55,842 bases of DNA from Anderseniella sp. (GTDB taxonomy: Bacteria > Pseudomonadota > Alphaproteobacteria > Rhizobiales > Aestuariivirgaceae): positions 1 through 55,842 of the forward strand of contig DAOUPT010000017.1 in NCBI GenBank assembly GCA_030626025.1. Reading direction: 5' to 3'. The notes beneath the pieces were generated by a model that had not been told where the DNA came from, ran no database searches, and saw nothing but the letters and a program-made list of their open reading frames with translations. Numbering within the stretch: the first letter of the stretch is position 1; the number at the start of each line of letters is the position of its first letter. A program made the position numbers and the translations under genes. Below, piece after piece: positions 26,619-36,110 of this stretch.

Positions 26619-27743
26619 ATGATACGGAGTAAATTTGTGTCAGATTGGTTTTGTCGTGCATTGGCGATATTGATTCTTGTTTCGACCGGGTGGGGTTCTG
26701 CATTTGCCCAGGATGCCGATGCGCAACAGGCCGCCGCGCTGAAACAATTATACACCGTCACCGGTGTGAAAGTTGATGTGCGTGAAAAAGATGCAACGCA
26801 AGCCAAGTTAAAGGCAATTTCTGATGCCCAGCTAAAGGCATTTGATAAATTGGCTCGTCGTTTGGCAAGTCCGGCTGCCGCAAAGCAATTGTCGGGCCTT
26901 GGCCGGCGCGAAATCGGCCGCATGATGGCCTCAATGTCGGTCGAAAGCGAACGCACCGGGCCCGGTCGTTACATCGGCAAACTGACCATTCGCTTTTTAC
27001 CTGAAAAGGTACGACAAGCATTTCGCAATGCCGGGGTCGGCTTTACTGAACAGCAATCGCCAAAAATTGTCATTATACCGATCTGGAACGGACCTGAAGG
27101 GCTTATTGCCTGGCGGGACAACCCCTGGCGTCAGGCATGGATTAATCTCAAGATTGAAAATGCCATTGTGCCGGTGATCATCCCGCTCGGCGATTTGACC
27201 GATTCTCAGGCAATTACCGCTCAGGAGATATTTGATCGCCATGAAACAAAACTGGAATCGATAAAGTTTCGTTATCAGGCCGAAGCCATTCTGGTTGCTG
27301 TGGCCTCGCCAAAATCCAAAAACGAGCTGCATGCGGTAATGACCGGCGGATCACCGCTCGGCCAGATCAGCTTTGATAAAACCTACAAGGCAAATGGCGA
27401 TGAAGATTTGAACGCCCTTGCCGAACGTGTTGCCAGACGCTTTCACACAGTGATGATTGACAAGTGGAAAAAAGAGGGCGGGCAAGCCCCGGCCGCTGAT
27501 GGTCTCCCGCAATCCTTTGCCGTATCGGTACCGTTTTCATCGCTGGCAGAATGGAACAATATCCGTATAGAACTGCTGACCACACCCGGTGTTACCGGTG
27601 TTGATGTAAGTTCGATTGCCGACAATGGCGCGGTTATTCAACTGAGCTATGTGGGTGCATTTCCGGCCTTGCAGAATGCCTTAAAAGCCGCCAGACTGAA
27701 CTTGTCGCTATACAGTGGCCAATGGGTTTTACAGCCATACTAG
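26619..27743 (+). CDS. DUF2066 domain-containing secreted protein
   Basis: The 374-residue protein has a signal peptide ending near AFAQ (about residue 28), followed by LYTVTGVKVDVREKDATQAKLKAISDAQLKAFDKLARRL, the DUF2066 N-terminal signature. The family is periplasmic or envelope-associated with unknown function. The ATG at 26619 follows GGGGGT; a TTG at 26607 is possible but less likely. Its stop codon TAG is the first three bases of the palindromic repeat that follows. It lies upstream of the CDP-alcohol transferase gene. Confidence 0.88.
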   Translation: MIRSKFVSDWFCRALAILILVSTGWGSAFAQDADAQQAAALKQLYTVTGVKVDVREKDATQAKLKAISDAQLKAFDKLARRLASPAAAKQLSGLGRREIGRMMASMSVESERTGPGRYIGKLTIRFLPEKVRQAFRNAGVGFTEQQSPKIVIIPIWNGPEGLIAWRDNPWRQAWINLKIENAIVPVIIPLGDLTDSQAITAQEIFDRHETKLESIKFRYQAEAILVAVASPKSKNELHAVMTGGSPLGQISFDKTYKANGDEDLNALAERVARRFHTVMIDKWKKEGGQAPAADGLPQSFAVSVPFSSLAEWNNIRIELLTTPGVTGVDVSSIADNGAVIQLSYVGAFPALQNALKAARLNLSLYSGQWVLQPY

Positions 27744-27845
27744 AGCGTTTCAGGTTTTGTTTGAACCGCAAACACAACCTGAAACGCAACAATGTTAATT
27801 ACTTAGACGGGCATTTCAGGTTCAATCTAAACCTGAAATGCTCTA
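27741..27845. repeat. Double palindromic (REP/RPE-like) element, 105 bases
   Basis: Hairpin 1 has arms GCGTTTCAGGTT (27745-27756) and AACCTGAAACGC (27776-27787). Hairpin 2 has arms GCATTTCAGGTT (27811-27822) and AACCTGAAATGC (27830-27841). The outer ends TAGAGCGTTTCAGGTT and AACCTGAAATGCTCTA are also complementary with one mismatch, so the whole element is a large palindrome. Such TAGAGC...GCTCTA palindromes are characteristic of dispersed intergenic repeats in Hyphomicrobiales. It may also slow or end transcription from the DUF2066 gene. Confidence 0.85.
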
Positions 27846-27858
27846 AAGGTTCTTCTAA

Positions 27859-28428
27859 TTGCCGATAAATTTGCCCAATATAATCACCCTTGCCAGAATA
27901 CTGCTGGTGCCTGTTACCATCTGGCTGATTGTTTCGGATGCTTTTTTGTTGGCATTTTTAGCATTTTTGGTCGCTGGCATTTCTGATGCTGTCGACGGCT
28001 TTATCGCCAAACGCTTTAATCTTGAAACCGAGCTTGGCGCCTATCTCGACCCCATTGCAGATAAATTGCTGTTGGTTGGCATATATGTGTCGCTGGGCAT
28101 GTTGCAGCATTTACCGGCCTGGTTGGTGATTTTGGTGGCCACGCGAGATTTTCTCATTGTCGGTGGCATGATGCTGGCCTGGCTGATTGACCGACCAATA
28201 GAGGTCCACCCGCTGCTTATTTCCAAAATCAATACCACCCTGCAAATCGCCCTTGCCGGTGTGGCGCTCGGCGTACTGGCTTTTGAACTTGACCAGGCCT
28301 TGTGGGTGTTCTGGGGCAGCGCCGTTGTCGGTGTTTCCACTGTTGCCTCGGGCAGCGCCTATATCCGCCAATGGTTGCACCATATGGCAAATGGCAATCA
28401 TGTTGCCCAAAAGGGCAAATCAGATTAA
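27859..28428 (+). CDS. CDP-alcohol phosphatidyltransferase family protein (PgsA-like)
   Basis: The 189-residue membrane protein starts NLPNIITLARILLVPVTIWL and has the catalytic motif DAVDGFIAKRFNLETELGAYLDPIADK. This fits DGxxAx-x8-GxxxDxxxD with Lys in place of the usual Arg after Ala. These enzymes move a phosphatidyl group from CDP-diacylglycerol to an alcohol such as glycerol 3-phosphate. The only plausible start is a TTG at 27859 with AAAGG upstream; no ATG or GTG is available before the conserved N-terminus. The next gene begins ten bases after its stop. Confidence 0.88.
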   Translation: MPINLPNIITLARILLVPVTIWLIVSDAFLLAFLAFLVAGISDAVDGFIAKRFNLETELGAYLDPIADKLLLVGIYVSLGMLQHLPAWLVILVATRDFLIVGGMMLAWLIDRPIEVHPLLISKINTTLQIALAGVALGVLAFELDQALWVFWGSAVVGVSTVASGSAYIRQWLHHMANGNHVAQKGKSD

Positions 28429-28437
28429 AATGGCCCC

Positions 28438-29568
28438 ATGACCTTACAACGCCAAATTACATTCTGGATTGGAGCCCTCGTTGCTTTGGTCTTGTGCCTG
28501 TGGCTGCTGAGTGAAATTCTCCTGCCCTTTATTGCTGGTCTGGTGCTGGCATATTTCCTTGATCCGGTTGCGGACTGGTTTGAAGAAAAAGGCGTACCAC
28601 GATTAGCGGCAACGCTGATCATATTGGGTACCAGTATTCTGGCCTTTGCACTGCTGGTGTTGCTGCTGGTACCGGTGCTAGGCGATCAGATTGCCAATTT
28701 CGCTGCCAATCTGCCCGCCAATATTAAAACCCTGACCAGCATGTTCAATGATGCGGCCCCTGATTGGTTAAAACAGGCGCTGGCCAGCCAAACCAGCGAG
28801 CTGTCAAATTCCGGCAGCGACCTTGCCGGACAAATTGCCGGTTGGGCCGGTTCGGTTTTGAAATCGATTTTGAGTGGCGGTATAGCCATAGTTAACTTGC
28901 TGTCACTGTTGGTCATCACGCCAATTGTTGCTTTTTACATGCTCAATGACTGGGACCGAATGGTTGCCATTGTCGATGGCTGGTTGCCCCGCGATCAACT
29001 GGATACCATCCGCGAAATCGCCCGCCAGATAGATGCTGCAATGGCCGGGTTTATTCGCGGGCAGGGCATTGTCTGCATGATTTTGGGATTGTTCTATGCC
29101 TTTGCCCTAATCGCCGTTGGCCTGAACTTCGGCCTGCTCATCGGTCTGGCGGCGGGATTTCTGAGTTTTGTCCCCTATGTTGGCTCACTGGTTGGCGGGG
29201 CTTTGTCAATCGGCATGGCGCTGGTGCAGTTCTGGCCTGACTGGATCATGATCCTTATCGTTGTCGGCATTTTCGTTGTTGGCCAGTTCATCGAGGGCAA
29301 TTTTCTGTCGCCCAAACTGGTCGGCGGACGCATTGGTTTGCATCCTGTCTGGCTGATGTTTGCCCTGTTTGCATTTGGCTATATGTTCGGGTTTGTTGGT
29401 CTGTTGCTCGCCGTACCCATGGCAGCTGCTGTTGCGGTATTGACCCGCTTTGCCATGAAAAAATACCTGACCAGCAAACTCTATCTGGGCCAGCCGCCGC
29501 CACCAGCAAAAAGAACTGCCAAAAGGTCCGCTAAAAAAGCAACTAAAAAAGCAGTGAAAAAAGGATAA
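28438..29568 (+). CDS. AI-2E/PerM family membrane transporter
   Basis: The 376-residue protein has about eight hydrophobic segments with the N-terminal pattern LLPFIAGLVLAYFLDPVADWFEEKGVPRLAAT and the C-terminal GLHPVWLMFALFAFGYMFGFVGLLLAVPMAA typical of the family. The last 20 or so residues are a lysine/alanine-rich tail (KRSAKKATKKAVKKG). The position before hda is a conserved arrangement. Substrate is not known; some relatives are sodium/proton exchangers or export signals. Confidence 0.92.
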   Translation: MTLQRQITFWIGALVALVLCLWLLSEILLPFIAGLVLAYFLDPVADWFEEKGVPRLAATLIILGTSILAFALLVLLLVPVLGDQIANFAANLPANIKTLTSMFNDAAPDWLKQALASQTSELSNSGSDLAGQIAGWAGSVLKSILSGGIAIVNLLSLLVITPIVAFYMLNDWDRMVAIVDGWLPRDQLDTIREIARQIDAAMAGFIRGQGIVCMILGLFYAFALIAVGLNFGLLIGLAAGFLSFVPYVGSLVGGALSIGMALVQFWPDWIMILIVVGIFVVGQFIEGNFLSPKLVGGRIGLHPVWLMFALFAFGYMFGFVGLLLAVPMAAAVAVLTRFAMKKYLTSKLYLGQPPPPAKRTAKRSAKKATKKAVKKG

Positions 29569-29574
29569 CCCTGA

Positions 29575-30264
29575 ATGGGTGATGTTGCCAAACAATTGGT
29601 GTTGGACCTGCCTTTTCGCCCGGCTCTGGGGCGCGATGATTTTTTCGTCTCACCAACCAATGAGCAGGCCGTAGCTGCTATTGACAATTGGCCCGACTGG
29701 CCCAATCCGGTCATGGTGCTGACCGGCCCGCAAGGATGCGGTAAAAGCCACCTCGGGCAAGTGTGGCGCCAGGCCTCCAATGCCCAAAAAATTACTGTTG
29801 ATCAATTGATCATCGAACAATTGCCACATTATCTGTCAGGCGGTGCATTGCTTGTTGAAGATCTGCCCGGAACCGATTTAGACGAAACAGCATTGTTTCA
29901 TCTGATCAATTTGAGCAAAGAGCAGGGCGCTTTCCTCCTGCTGACCGCACTACGGCCCGCCGCCACATGGGGTGTTCAGCTTGCCGATTTAAGCTCCCGT
30001 CTGGCTGCTGCCGGAAGCGTTGGCCTGAGTGAGCCTGATGATGTTCTGCTCCGCGCCATACTGATCAAACAGTTTTCAGACCGCCAGATAAATGTCGATG
30101 AAGCGATTATCAGTTTCATGCTGGCAAGAATGGAGCGCTCGGCCGGCGCTGCCCGTGATCTTGTTGCAGAAATTGATCGCGAGGCCTTGCGGCAAAAAGC
30201 CAATGTTACCAGACCGTTTGTTTCGGCCATAATGAACCAGCAACTTAGTTTTTCGGAAATTTGA
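29575..30264 (+). CDS. hdaA: Hda-like DnaA-related ATPase (HdaA)
   Basis: The 229-residue protein is a shortened DnaA: Walker A GPQGCGKSHL at about residues 51-60, LLVEDLPG in the Walker B position, and sensor-type helices to the end, but no DNA-binding domain IV. Hda stimulates hydrolysis of DnaA-bound ATP after replication begins. It opens LVLDLPFRPALGRDDFFV, including the clamp-binding-like LxLxLP segment. It starts seven bases after the PerM stop and precedes ppk, an order common in Alphaproteobacteria. Confidence 0.9.
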   Translation: MGDVAKQLVLDLPFRPALGRDDFFVSPTNEQAVAAIDNWPDWPNPVMVLTGPQGCGKSHLGQVWRQASNAQKITVDQLIIEQLPHYLSGGALLVEDLPGTDLDETALFHLINLSKEQGAFLLLTALRPAATWGVQLADLSSRLAAAGSVGLSEPDDVLLRAILIKQFSDRQINVDEAIISFMLARMERSAGAARDLVAEIDREALRQKANVTRPFVSAIMNQQLSFSEI

Positions 30265-30279
30265 TCCAGGGTGGATACC

Positions 30280-32421
30280 ATGAATATAAATATAAAAGAA
30301 ATGACGCTTGATAGCCCAACCCGTTTCATAAACCGTGAACTGTCATGGCTCAGTTTTAACCAGCGGGTCCTTGAAGAGGCGCAAAACCCTGCTCACCCCT
30401 TGCTGGAAAGACTGCGCTTCCTGTCGATTTCCGGCAGCAACCTTGATGAGTTTTTTATGGTTCGCGTTGCCGGTCTGGCCGGTCAGGTGCGCGAAGACAT
30501 CATGGTGATCAGTCAGGATGGACTGACGCCGACCCAGCAACTTGAGCAGGTCCGCGCCAAAGCTGCAGAATTGATGCATGATCAAGATGCGCAATGGCAC
30601 AAATTGCACAAGGAACTAGCCGCAAATGGCATTGAGGTCATTAACCAGGACCAGTTGCAGCCGGGCGATGAAGAATGGCTTGACGAGTTTTTTCTCAATC
30701 AGATTTTGCCGGTGGTAACCCCCATTGCCATTGACCCGGCCCACCCGTTTCCCTTTCTGCAGAACCGCGGCTTTGTCGTTGCCCTGGAATTGAAACGCAA
30801 AAAAGATCAAAGCATCCTGAAAGCTCTGCTGCCGATTCCGCAACAATTGAAACGGTTTTATCAATTGCCTGAAACGACATCAGACTATGGCTGTCGGTAT
30901 ATTTCACTTGAAAACATTCTGGTCAGCCTTTCGCGGAAATTGTTCCCCGGATATGATGTTGTTGGCGAAGGGGTGATGCGGATTATCCGTGATAGTGATC
31001 TCGAGATTGAGGAAGAAGCCGAAGATCTGGTCCGGCTGTTTGAAAGCGCCCTGAAACGGCGTCGGCGTGGCACGGTTATTCGCCTCGAAGTCAGCGCCAC
31101 GTGTCCGGCGACCTTGCGCGATTTTATTGCCCGCAAGTTGAATGTCGATGACGAAGCCATTGTGATTTGTGACGGGCTGGTGGGCTATGACGATACCAGC
31201 CAGTTGATCGTGCGCGAACGGACCGACTTGACCTTTCCTCCTTTTAACGCCCGTTTTCCCGAACGCATTCGCAACCACGGTGGCGATTGTTTCGCTGCGA
31301 TTCGCCAAAAAGATATTCTGGTTCATCATCCCTATGAGTCGTTTGATGTTGTCGTGCAATTCATTCGACAGGCCGCCTCTGATCCCGATGTAGTGGCGAT
31401 CAAACAGACTTTGTACAGAACCTCAAACAACAGCCCGATTGTAGATGCACTGATTCAGGCTGCAGAATCCGGCAAAACAGTTACGGCACTGGTTGAACTG
31501 AAGGCCCGCTTTGATGAAGCGGCTAACATTCAGTGGGCTCGCGATCTCGAAAGAGCTGGTGTGCAGGTGGTGTTTGGTATCATGGCGCTTAAAACTCATG
31601 CCAAAATCTCACTGATTGTGCGCCATGAAGAAGGGCAAATGCGGACTTACACCCACTTCGGCACCGGCAATTATCACCCGATCACGGCAAAAATTTACAC
31701 CGATTTGTCGTTTTTCACCTGCGACCCGGCCATGGGGCGCGATGCGGCAAGGCTGTTTAATTACGTTTCAGGTTACGCCGAACCGGAAAAACTGGAAAAG
31801 CTCGCCATTTCACCGCTCAATCTTAAATCCACATTGCTGGCCAGCATCAAGCACGAGGTTGAACATGTCGAAGCGGGGCGAAAGGGCCATATCTGGGTGA
31901 AGTTGAACTCGCTGGTCGACCCGCAAGTCATTGATGCCCTCTATGCGGCTTCAAATGCCGGTGTACAAATTGAAATGGTTATCCGCGGTATTTGTTGCTT
32001 GCGACCCGGTGTGCCCGGTTTGTCAGAAAACATCACGGTAAAAAGCATCATTGGCAGGTATCTCGAGCATGCCCGCATCGTATGTTTTGGCGATGGCGAA
32101 AAATTACCCAATAAAAACGCCTGCGTCTACATTTCTTCAGCCGACTGGATGCCACGTAATCTCGAGCGCCGGGTCGAAACCCTGATCCCGTTGTTTACCC
32201 CGACTGTGCATGAACAGGTTTTAGGCCAGATCATGGCGATCAACATGGCTGACAACCAGCAAAGCTGGCATTTAGACGCTGATGGTTCGTGGAACAAATT
32301 TAAACCGGGCAAAAACGTTGCGCCGGTTAAGGCCCACCAGTATTTCATGGAAAACCCGTCCCTTTCCGGTCGCGGTAGTGCCAACAAGAAGTATAAAAAA
32401 AGCAAAAGGCGCGTGTTGTGA
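30280..32421 (+). CDS. ppk1: Polyphosphate kinase 1
   Basis: The 713-residue enzyme makes long-chain polyphosphate from ATP reversibly. Conserved parts include [55 protein letters not shown] with the phospho-accepting histidine, [20 protein letters not shown], and [20 protein letters not shown] nine bases earlier (30271) is also open; the ATG has GGTGG at suitable distance. Its stop overlaps the GTG start of ppx. Confidence 0.95.
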   Translation: MNINIKEMTLDSPTRFINRELSWLSFNQRVLEEAQNPAHPLLERLRFLSISGSNLDEFFMVRVAGLAGQVREDIMVISQDGLTPTQQLEQVRAKAAELMHDQDAQWHKLHKELAANGIEVINQDQLQPGDEEWLDEFFLNQILPVVTPIAIDPAHPFPFLQNRGFVVALELKRKKDQSILKALLPIPQQLKRFYQLPETTSDYGCRYISLENILVSLSRKLFPGYDVVGEGVMRIIRDSDLEIEEEAEDLVRLFESALKRRRRGTVIRLEVSATCPATLRDFIARKLNVDDEAIVICDGLVGYDDTSQLIVRERTDLTFPPFNARFPERIRNHGGDCFAAIRQKDILVHHPYESFDVVVQFIRQAASDPDVVAIKQTLYRTSNNSPIVDALIQAAESGKTVTALVELKARFDEAANIQWARDLERAGVQVVFGIMALKTHAKISLIVRHEEGQMRTYTHFGTGNYHPITAKIYTDLSFFTCDPAMGRDAARLFNYVSGYAEPEKLEKLAISPLNLKSTLLASIKHEVEHVEAGRKGHIWVKLNSLVDPQVIDALYAASNAGVQIEMVIRGICCLRPGVPGLSENITVKSIIGRYLEHARIVCFGDGEKLPNKNACVYISSADWMPRNLERRVETLIPLFTPTVHEQVLGQIMAINMADNQQSWHLDADGSWNKFKPGKNVAPVKAHQYFMENPSLSGRGSANKKYKKSKRRVL

Positions 32422-33941
32422 TTAAAACAACCAGCTTCAGGGCGGTTCTGCCAAAATTTGCTCCGGTTGCCGTTGTTGATATTGGTTCGAACTCGGTGCG
32501 TCTGGTGGTTTATGATGCAATGCGCCGGGCGCCATCTCCGGTATTCAATGAAAAAATTCTGTGCGGCCTTGGACGCGGCGTTGCTGCAACCGGCATGCTG
32601 TCGGAGCAGGGGGTTGAGCGGGCCCTGAAAGCTTTGGAGCGTTTCGGGGCACTGTGTGAGCAAATCGGCGTTGGTGACTGCTATCCTATTGCCACTGCTG
32701 CAGCCCGCGAAGCCAAAAACGGCAAAAAATTTATTGTCGCTGCAGAAAAAGCCCTGGGTCAGGAAATCCGGGTTTTGACCGGCGAAGAAGAAGCCAAATA
32801 TGCCGCAATGGGGGTTATGTCATCAATCCCGGCTGCCGATGGCGTGGTTGGCGACCTTGGCGGTGGCTCACTGGAACTGGTGGACATCAAAGACGGGCAA
32901 ATCAACACCGGCATCACGCTGCCACTTGGCCCGTTCCGCTTGATGGATGCAATAGCTGCCAGCGATAAAACGGCAAAAGAGATCGTCGAAACAGCCTTGA
33001 GCGACAGCGGCATGCTGGAGGCCATGAAGGACCGTCCGTTTTATGCCGTTGGTGGGGCCTGGCGAAGCCTTGCCAAGATGCACATGCAACAGTCAAATCA
33101 CCCGCTTAGCGTCTTGCAGCAATATTCACTATCCCCAACCGCTGCCCGTTCCATTTCAATATTGGTTGGCGGCATGCAGACCGATGAATTGCGCGACACC
33201 GATGTGATTTCCAAAAAACGGGCCGATACATTGCCGCTGGCCTCTTTGGTGCTCGACCGTCTTTTAACTTTGGGGGAGCCAGCAGAAGTTGCTTTTTCGG
33301 TCTACGGGGTGCGCGAAGGTGTCCTGTTCGACAAGCTGAAAAAAGAAAAACGCCAACAGGACCCGCTGTTGGCCGGTTGCTGGGATTTTGCCCGCCGCTA
33401 TGCCCGTTCGCCCGAGCACGAAAACGAGTTGTGCGATTGGACCGACAAGCTGTTTGACACATTGTCTTTTGACGAAACCACAGAGGAAAGGCGTTTGCGT
33501 CACGCCGCCTGCCTGATGGCCGATATAGGCTGGCGCGCCTTGCCCGATTATCGTGGTTCGCGTGCCTTCAGCCTGATCACCCAGGCCAGCATTGTCGGCA
33601 TCGATCATCCCGGTCGGGCCTTTCTGGCCATGACGATTTTCCTGCGCTACAGCGGCCCGGGCAAAAACGCTCCCGATAATCTGGCTTCGCTGCTCAGCAA
33701 AAAAACTGAAAGCCGCGCCCGCATTCTAGCCGGGACATTGCGCCTTGCCTATGCCCTGACTGCTGCCATGCCCGGCATGCTGCCCAAGCTTGATCTCAAA
33801 TGTGAAGACGATCTTTTGCAACTGACCTTGCCTCAGCAACATCAAAACCTCGATGGCGAGGTGGTCGAAAAACGCCTCGAGCAATTGGCTGAACTTTCAG
33901 GCTGTACCAGCGGCTTTAAAACCACCTTAAAGACAAGTTGA
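32418..33941 (+). CDS. ppx: Exopolyphosphatase (Ppx/GppA family)
   Basis: The 507-residue protein has the ASKHA phosphatase motifs [17 protein letters not shown] at the start and [15 protein letters not shown] (around 140). A long helical C-terminal part follows with an HD-like segment ([16 protein letters not shown]). It removes phosphate from polyphosphate or pppGpp. The start is GTG within GTGA, overlapping the ppk stop, so the opposing kinase and phosphatase are coupled in translation. Confidence 0.93.
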   Translation: MIKTTSFRAVLPKFAPVAVVDIGSNSVRLVVYDAMRRAPSPVFNEKILCGLGRGVAATGMLSEQGVERALKALERFGALCEQIGVGDCYPIATAAAREAKNGKKFIVAAEKALGQEIRVLTGEEEAKYAAMGVMSSIPAADGVVGDLGGGSLELVDIKDGQINTGITLPLGPFRLMDAIAASDKTAKEIVETALSDSGMLEAMKDRPFYAVGGAWRSLAKMHMQQSNHPLSVLQQYSLSPTAARSISILVGGMQTDELRDTDVISKKRADTLPLASLVLDRLLTLGEPAEVAFSVYGVREGVLFDKLKKEKRQQDPLLAGCWDFARRYARSPEHENELCDWTDKLFDTLSFDETTEERRLRHAACLMADIGWRALPDYRGSRAFSLITQASIVGIDHPGRAFLAMTIFLRYSGPGKNAPDNLASLLSKKTESRARILAGTLRLAYALTAAMPGMLPKLDLKCEDDLLQLTLPQQHQNLDGEVVEKRLEQLAELSGCTSGFKTTLKTS

Positions 33942-33951
33942 TCCAGGTCAA
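33938..33951 (+). promoter_or_regulatory. FNR/FixK-type box upstream of universal stress gene
   Basis: TTGATCCAGGTCAA matches TTGAT-N4-ATCAA at nine of ten positions. Its centre (33944.5) is about 40 bases before a probable transcription start if CATAAA at 33972-33977 is the -10 element. The box partly overlaps the ppx stop. Universal stress genes are frequent FNR/FixK/ANR targets. Confidence 0.7.
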
Positions 33952-34012
33952 TTACGCCTGCGGCAAGAGGGCATAAACCAAGTCTGTAACAACCCCCTCA
34001 AGGAATACTGAT

Positions 34013-34858
34013 ATGGCCTATAAAGATATTCTCGTCCATCTTGATGACAGCAAAGCCTGCGCGTCCAGAATTGAAGCGGCAATTGCTCTGGCAAAACGCC
34101 AGGAAGCCCGGGTTTCCGGTGTAGCATTGGCGCTTAAATCAACCATCTCCACCTATATCGGCGTTGATATTCCCTCCAGTCTAACTGACGCCCAGCAGGA
34201 AATTGTTGCCAAGGCAGCTCAATCGGCTGTGGAAAAATTTGAGCAGGCAGCCGCTGAAGCCGGTGTTGAATGCGTCAGCGAAGTGATCAAATGTAGTGCC
34301 ACCAAAGCGTCGGCCCGGTTGGCGTTTTTTGCCCGCCATACTGATCTTTGTTTCCTTGGTCAACCAAACCCTGACGAATCTGGTATGGCCTTTAAAGAAT
34401 CACTGCTTGAGGGCGTGTTGTTTGCCTCTGGCCGTCCGGTTTATGTCGTACCGTATATCGGTCGCCCGCAAATGAAAATACGCAAGGCGGTTATCGCCTG
34501 GGACGGCGGCAAAAAATCAGTCCGGGCCGTTAATGATGCCATTCCATTGCTGCAGGGCAGAAGCGAGGTCATTGTTCTGGTGATTAATCCCGAACAGCGT
34601 CGCCATGTTCATGGTGAAAAACCCGGCACCAACATCGCTGCCCACCTTGAACGTCATGGTATCACTGCCCGGGTCGACGTACAGTCTCATGTGGATATTC
34701 CCACCGATACGATGATCCTTAACTATCTGTCTGATGCCGGTGCCGACCTGCTGATAATGGGCGCTTATGGTCATTCCCGCCTACGCGAAAAAGCCTTCGG
34801 CGGTGTAACCAACACCATCCTGCACCAGATGACGACACCGGTTTTGATGGCCGAGTAA
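34013..34858 (+). CDS. Universal stress protein, tandem UspA domains
   Basis: The 281-residue protein has two Usp domains. The first starts YKDILVHLDDSKACASRIEAAIALAK; the second (from about residue 155) contains AVIAWDGGKKSVRAVNDAIPLL and ends in LLIMGAYGHSRLREKAFGGVTNTILHQM with the GxxGHSRxRE...GGVT nucleotide-binding signature. The first domain lacks a clear ATP motif. An FNR-like box lies upstream, pointing to induction under oxygen limitation. Confidence 0.93.
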   Translation: MAYKDILVHLDDSKACASRIEAAIALAKRQEARVSGVALALKSTISTYIGVDIPSSLTDAQQEIVAKAAQSAVEKFEQAAAEAGVECVSEVIKCSATKASARLAFFARHTDLCFLGQPNPDESGMAFKESLLEGVLFASGRPVYVVPYIGRPQMKIRKAVIAWDGGKKSVRAVNDAIPLLQGRSEVIVLVINPEQRRHVHGEKPGTNIAAHLERHGITARVDVQSHVDIPTDTMILNYLSDAGADLLIMGAYGHSRLREKAFGGVTNTILHQMTTPVLMAE

Positions 34859-34883
34859 TTTGGGGCATGGGTGGCAGGGCGGC

Positions 34884-36068
34884 CTACTCAGCCGCCTTCA
34901 ATTTACCATCATCACCGGCCACCGAAAATATCGCTGCTTTGCCATTACGCAAGCCAATCGCCAGTTTTCCGGCTTTTAACTTCAGCGCGGTGTCACCAAA
35001 CAAGTCACGCCGCCAGCCGTTCAGGGCTTTTACCTTGCTGCTGCTGCCAGCGGCAATGGCTTCGATGTCTGCTGCATTGGCAATAATCCGGGCGGCGATG
35101 CCTTCCTGTTCGGCGGTGATTTTAAGCGCCAGTTTGAGAATTTCAGCAATCTCGCCAGTGCCCTCCGGCAAGCGTCGGGAACGGTCTTGAATGTCAGGCA
35201 CTTCGTCAAGGTTGCGGTTCAATCCACGCTTGACCGCTGTTACAATCGCCTCGCCATGACGTGAATTGGCATAGCCTTTTGGTACTGCCCGCAAACGCGA
35301 CAGGGCGTTCTGATCCTTGGGTGCCTGCATGGCCAGCTCGCCAATGGCATCATCCTTGATAATCCGGTTGCGCGGCACATCGCGGTGTTGCGCTTGGCTT
35401 TCACGCCAGGCCGCAACTTCCATCAAAATGGCTTGCTGGATTTTTTTGCGTGGCCGGTATTTAACCCGCGCCCAGGCTTTTGCCGGATCAGTCTGGTAAG
35501 TTTCCTCGTCGGTCAGAACCTTCATTTCCTCTGCCAGCCACGGTTCGCGACCTGATTGATCCAGCTGCGATTTCAACTTGTCATAGATCCCGCGCAAAAA
35601 GGTGACGTCAGAAAGGGCATAGTGCAATTGCTTGTCGGTCAGCGGACGCCGCGACCAGTCGGTAAAGCGCGAAGATTTGTCAACTTGCGCATCCATAATC
35701 CGCCGCACCAGTGGTTCATAACCAATCTGGTCACCAAATCCGCACACCATCGCTGCAACTTGCGTATCAAACAGCGGTTTGGGAATGACGCCGGACAAAT
35801 GGTGGATGATTTCCACATCCTGTCTTGCGGCATGAAAAACCTTGACGATTTTCTCATTGGCCATCAGGTCAAAGAACGCTGACAGGTCTATGCCGGCCGC
35901 TTGCGGATCAACAATGGCTTCATGCTCGGCCCCGGCAATCTGAATCAGGCACAATTGGGCCCAATAAGTCCGCTCGCGCATAAATTCCGTATCAACAGTG
36001 ATATAGGGGTCGTTGCCAAGATTGTGGCACAGCGTTTCAAGATCGCCAGTCGTTGTAATTATGTTCAT
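34884..36068 (-). CDS. rnd: Ribonuclease D
   Basis: The 394-residue 3'-5' exoribonuclease has DEDD-type motifs: ITVDTEFMRERTYW (Asp26, Glu28), FDTQVAAMVCGFG and HYALSDVTFLRGIYDKL. An HRDC-like helical C-terminal domain follows. It trims 3' ends of tRNA and other stable RNAs. It is convergent with the universal stress gene (25-base gap). Confidence 0.95.
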   Translation of the reverse strand: MNIITTTGDLETLCHNLGNDPYITVDTEFMRERTYWAQLCLIQIAGAEHEAIVDPQAAGIDLSAFFDLMANEKIVKVFHAARQDVEIIHHLSGVIPKPLFDTQVAAMVCGFGDQIGYEPLVRRIMDAQVDKSSRFTDWSRRPLTDKQLHYALSDVTFLRGIYDKLKSQLDQSGREPWLAEEMKVLTDEETYQTDPAKAWARVKYRPRKKIQQAILMEVAAWRESQAQHRDVPRNRIIKDDAIGELAMQAPKDQNALSRLRAVPKGYANSRHGEAIVTAVKRGLNRNLDEVPDIQDRSRRLPEGTGEIAEILKLALKITAEQEGIAARIIANAADIEAIAAGSSSKVKALNGWRRDLFGDTALKLKAGKLAIGLRNGKAAIFSVAGDDGKLKAAE

Positions 36069-36110
36069 GGGGTCCTAAATCGCATGAGTCTGGGGACAAA
36101 AGCAAGCAGA

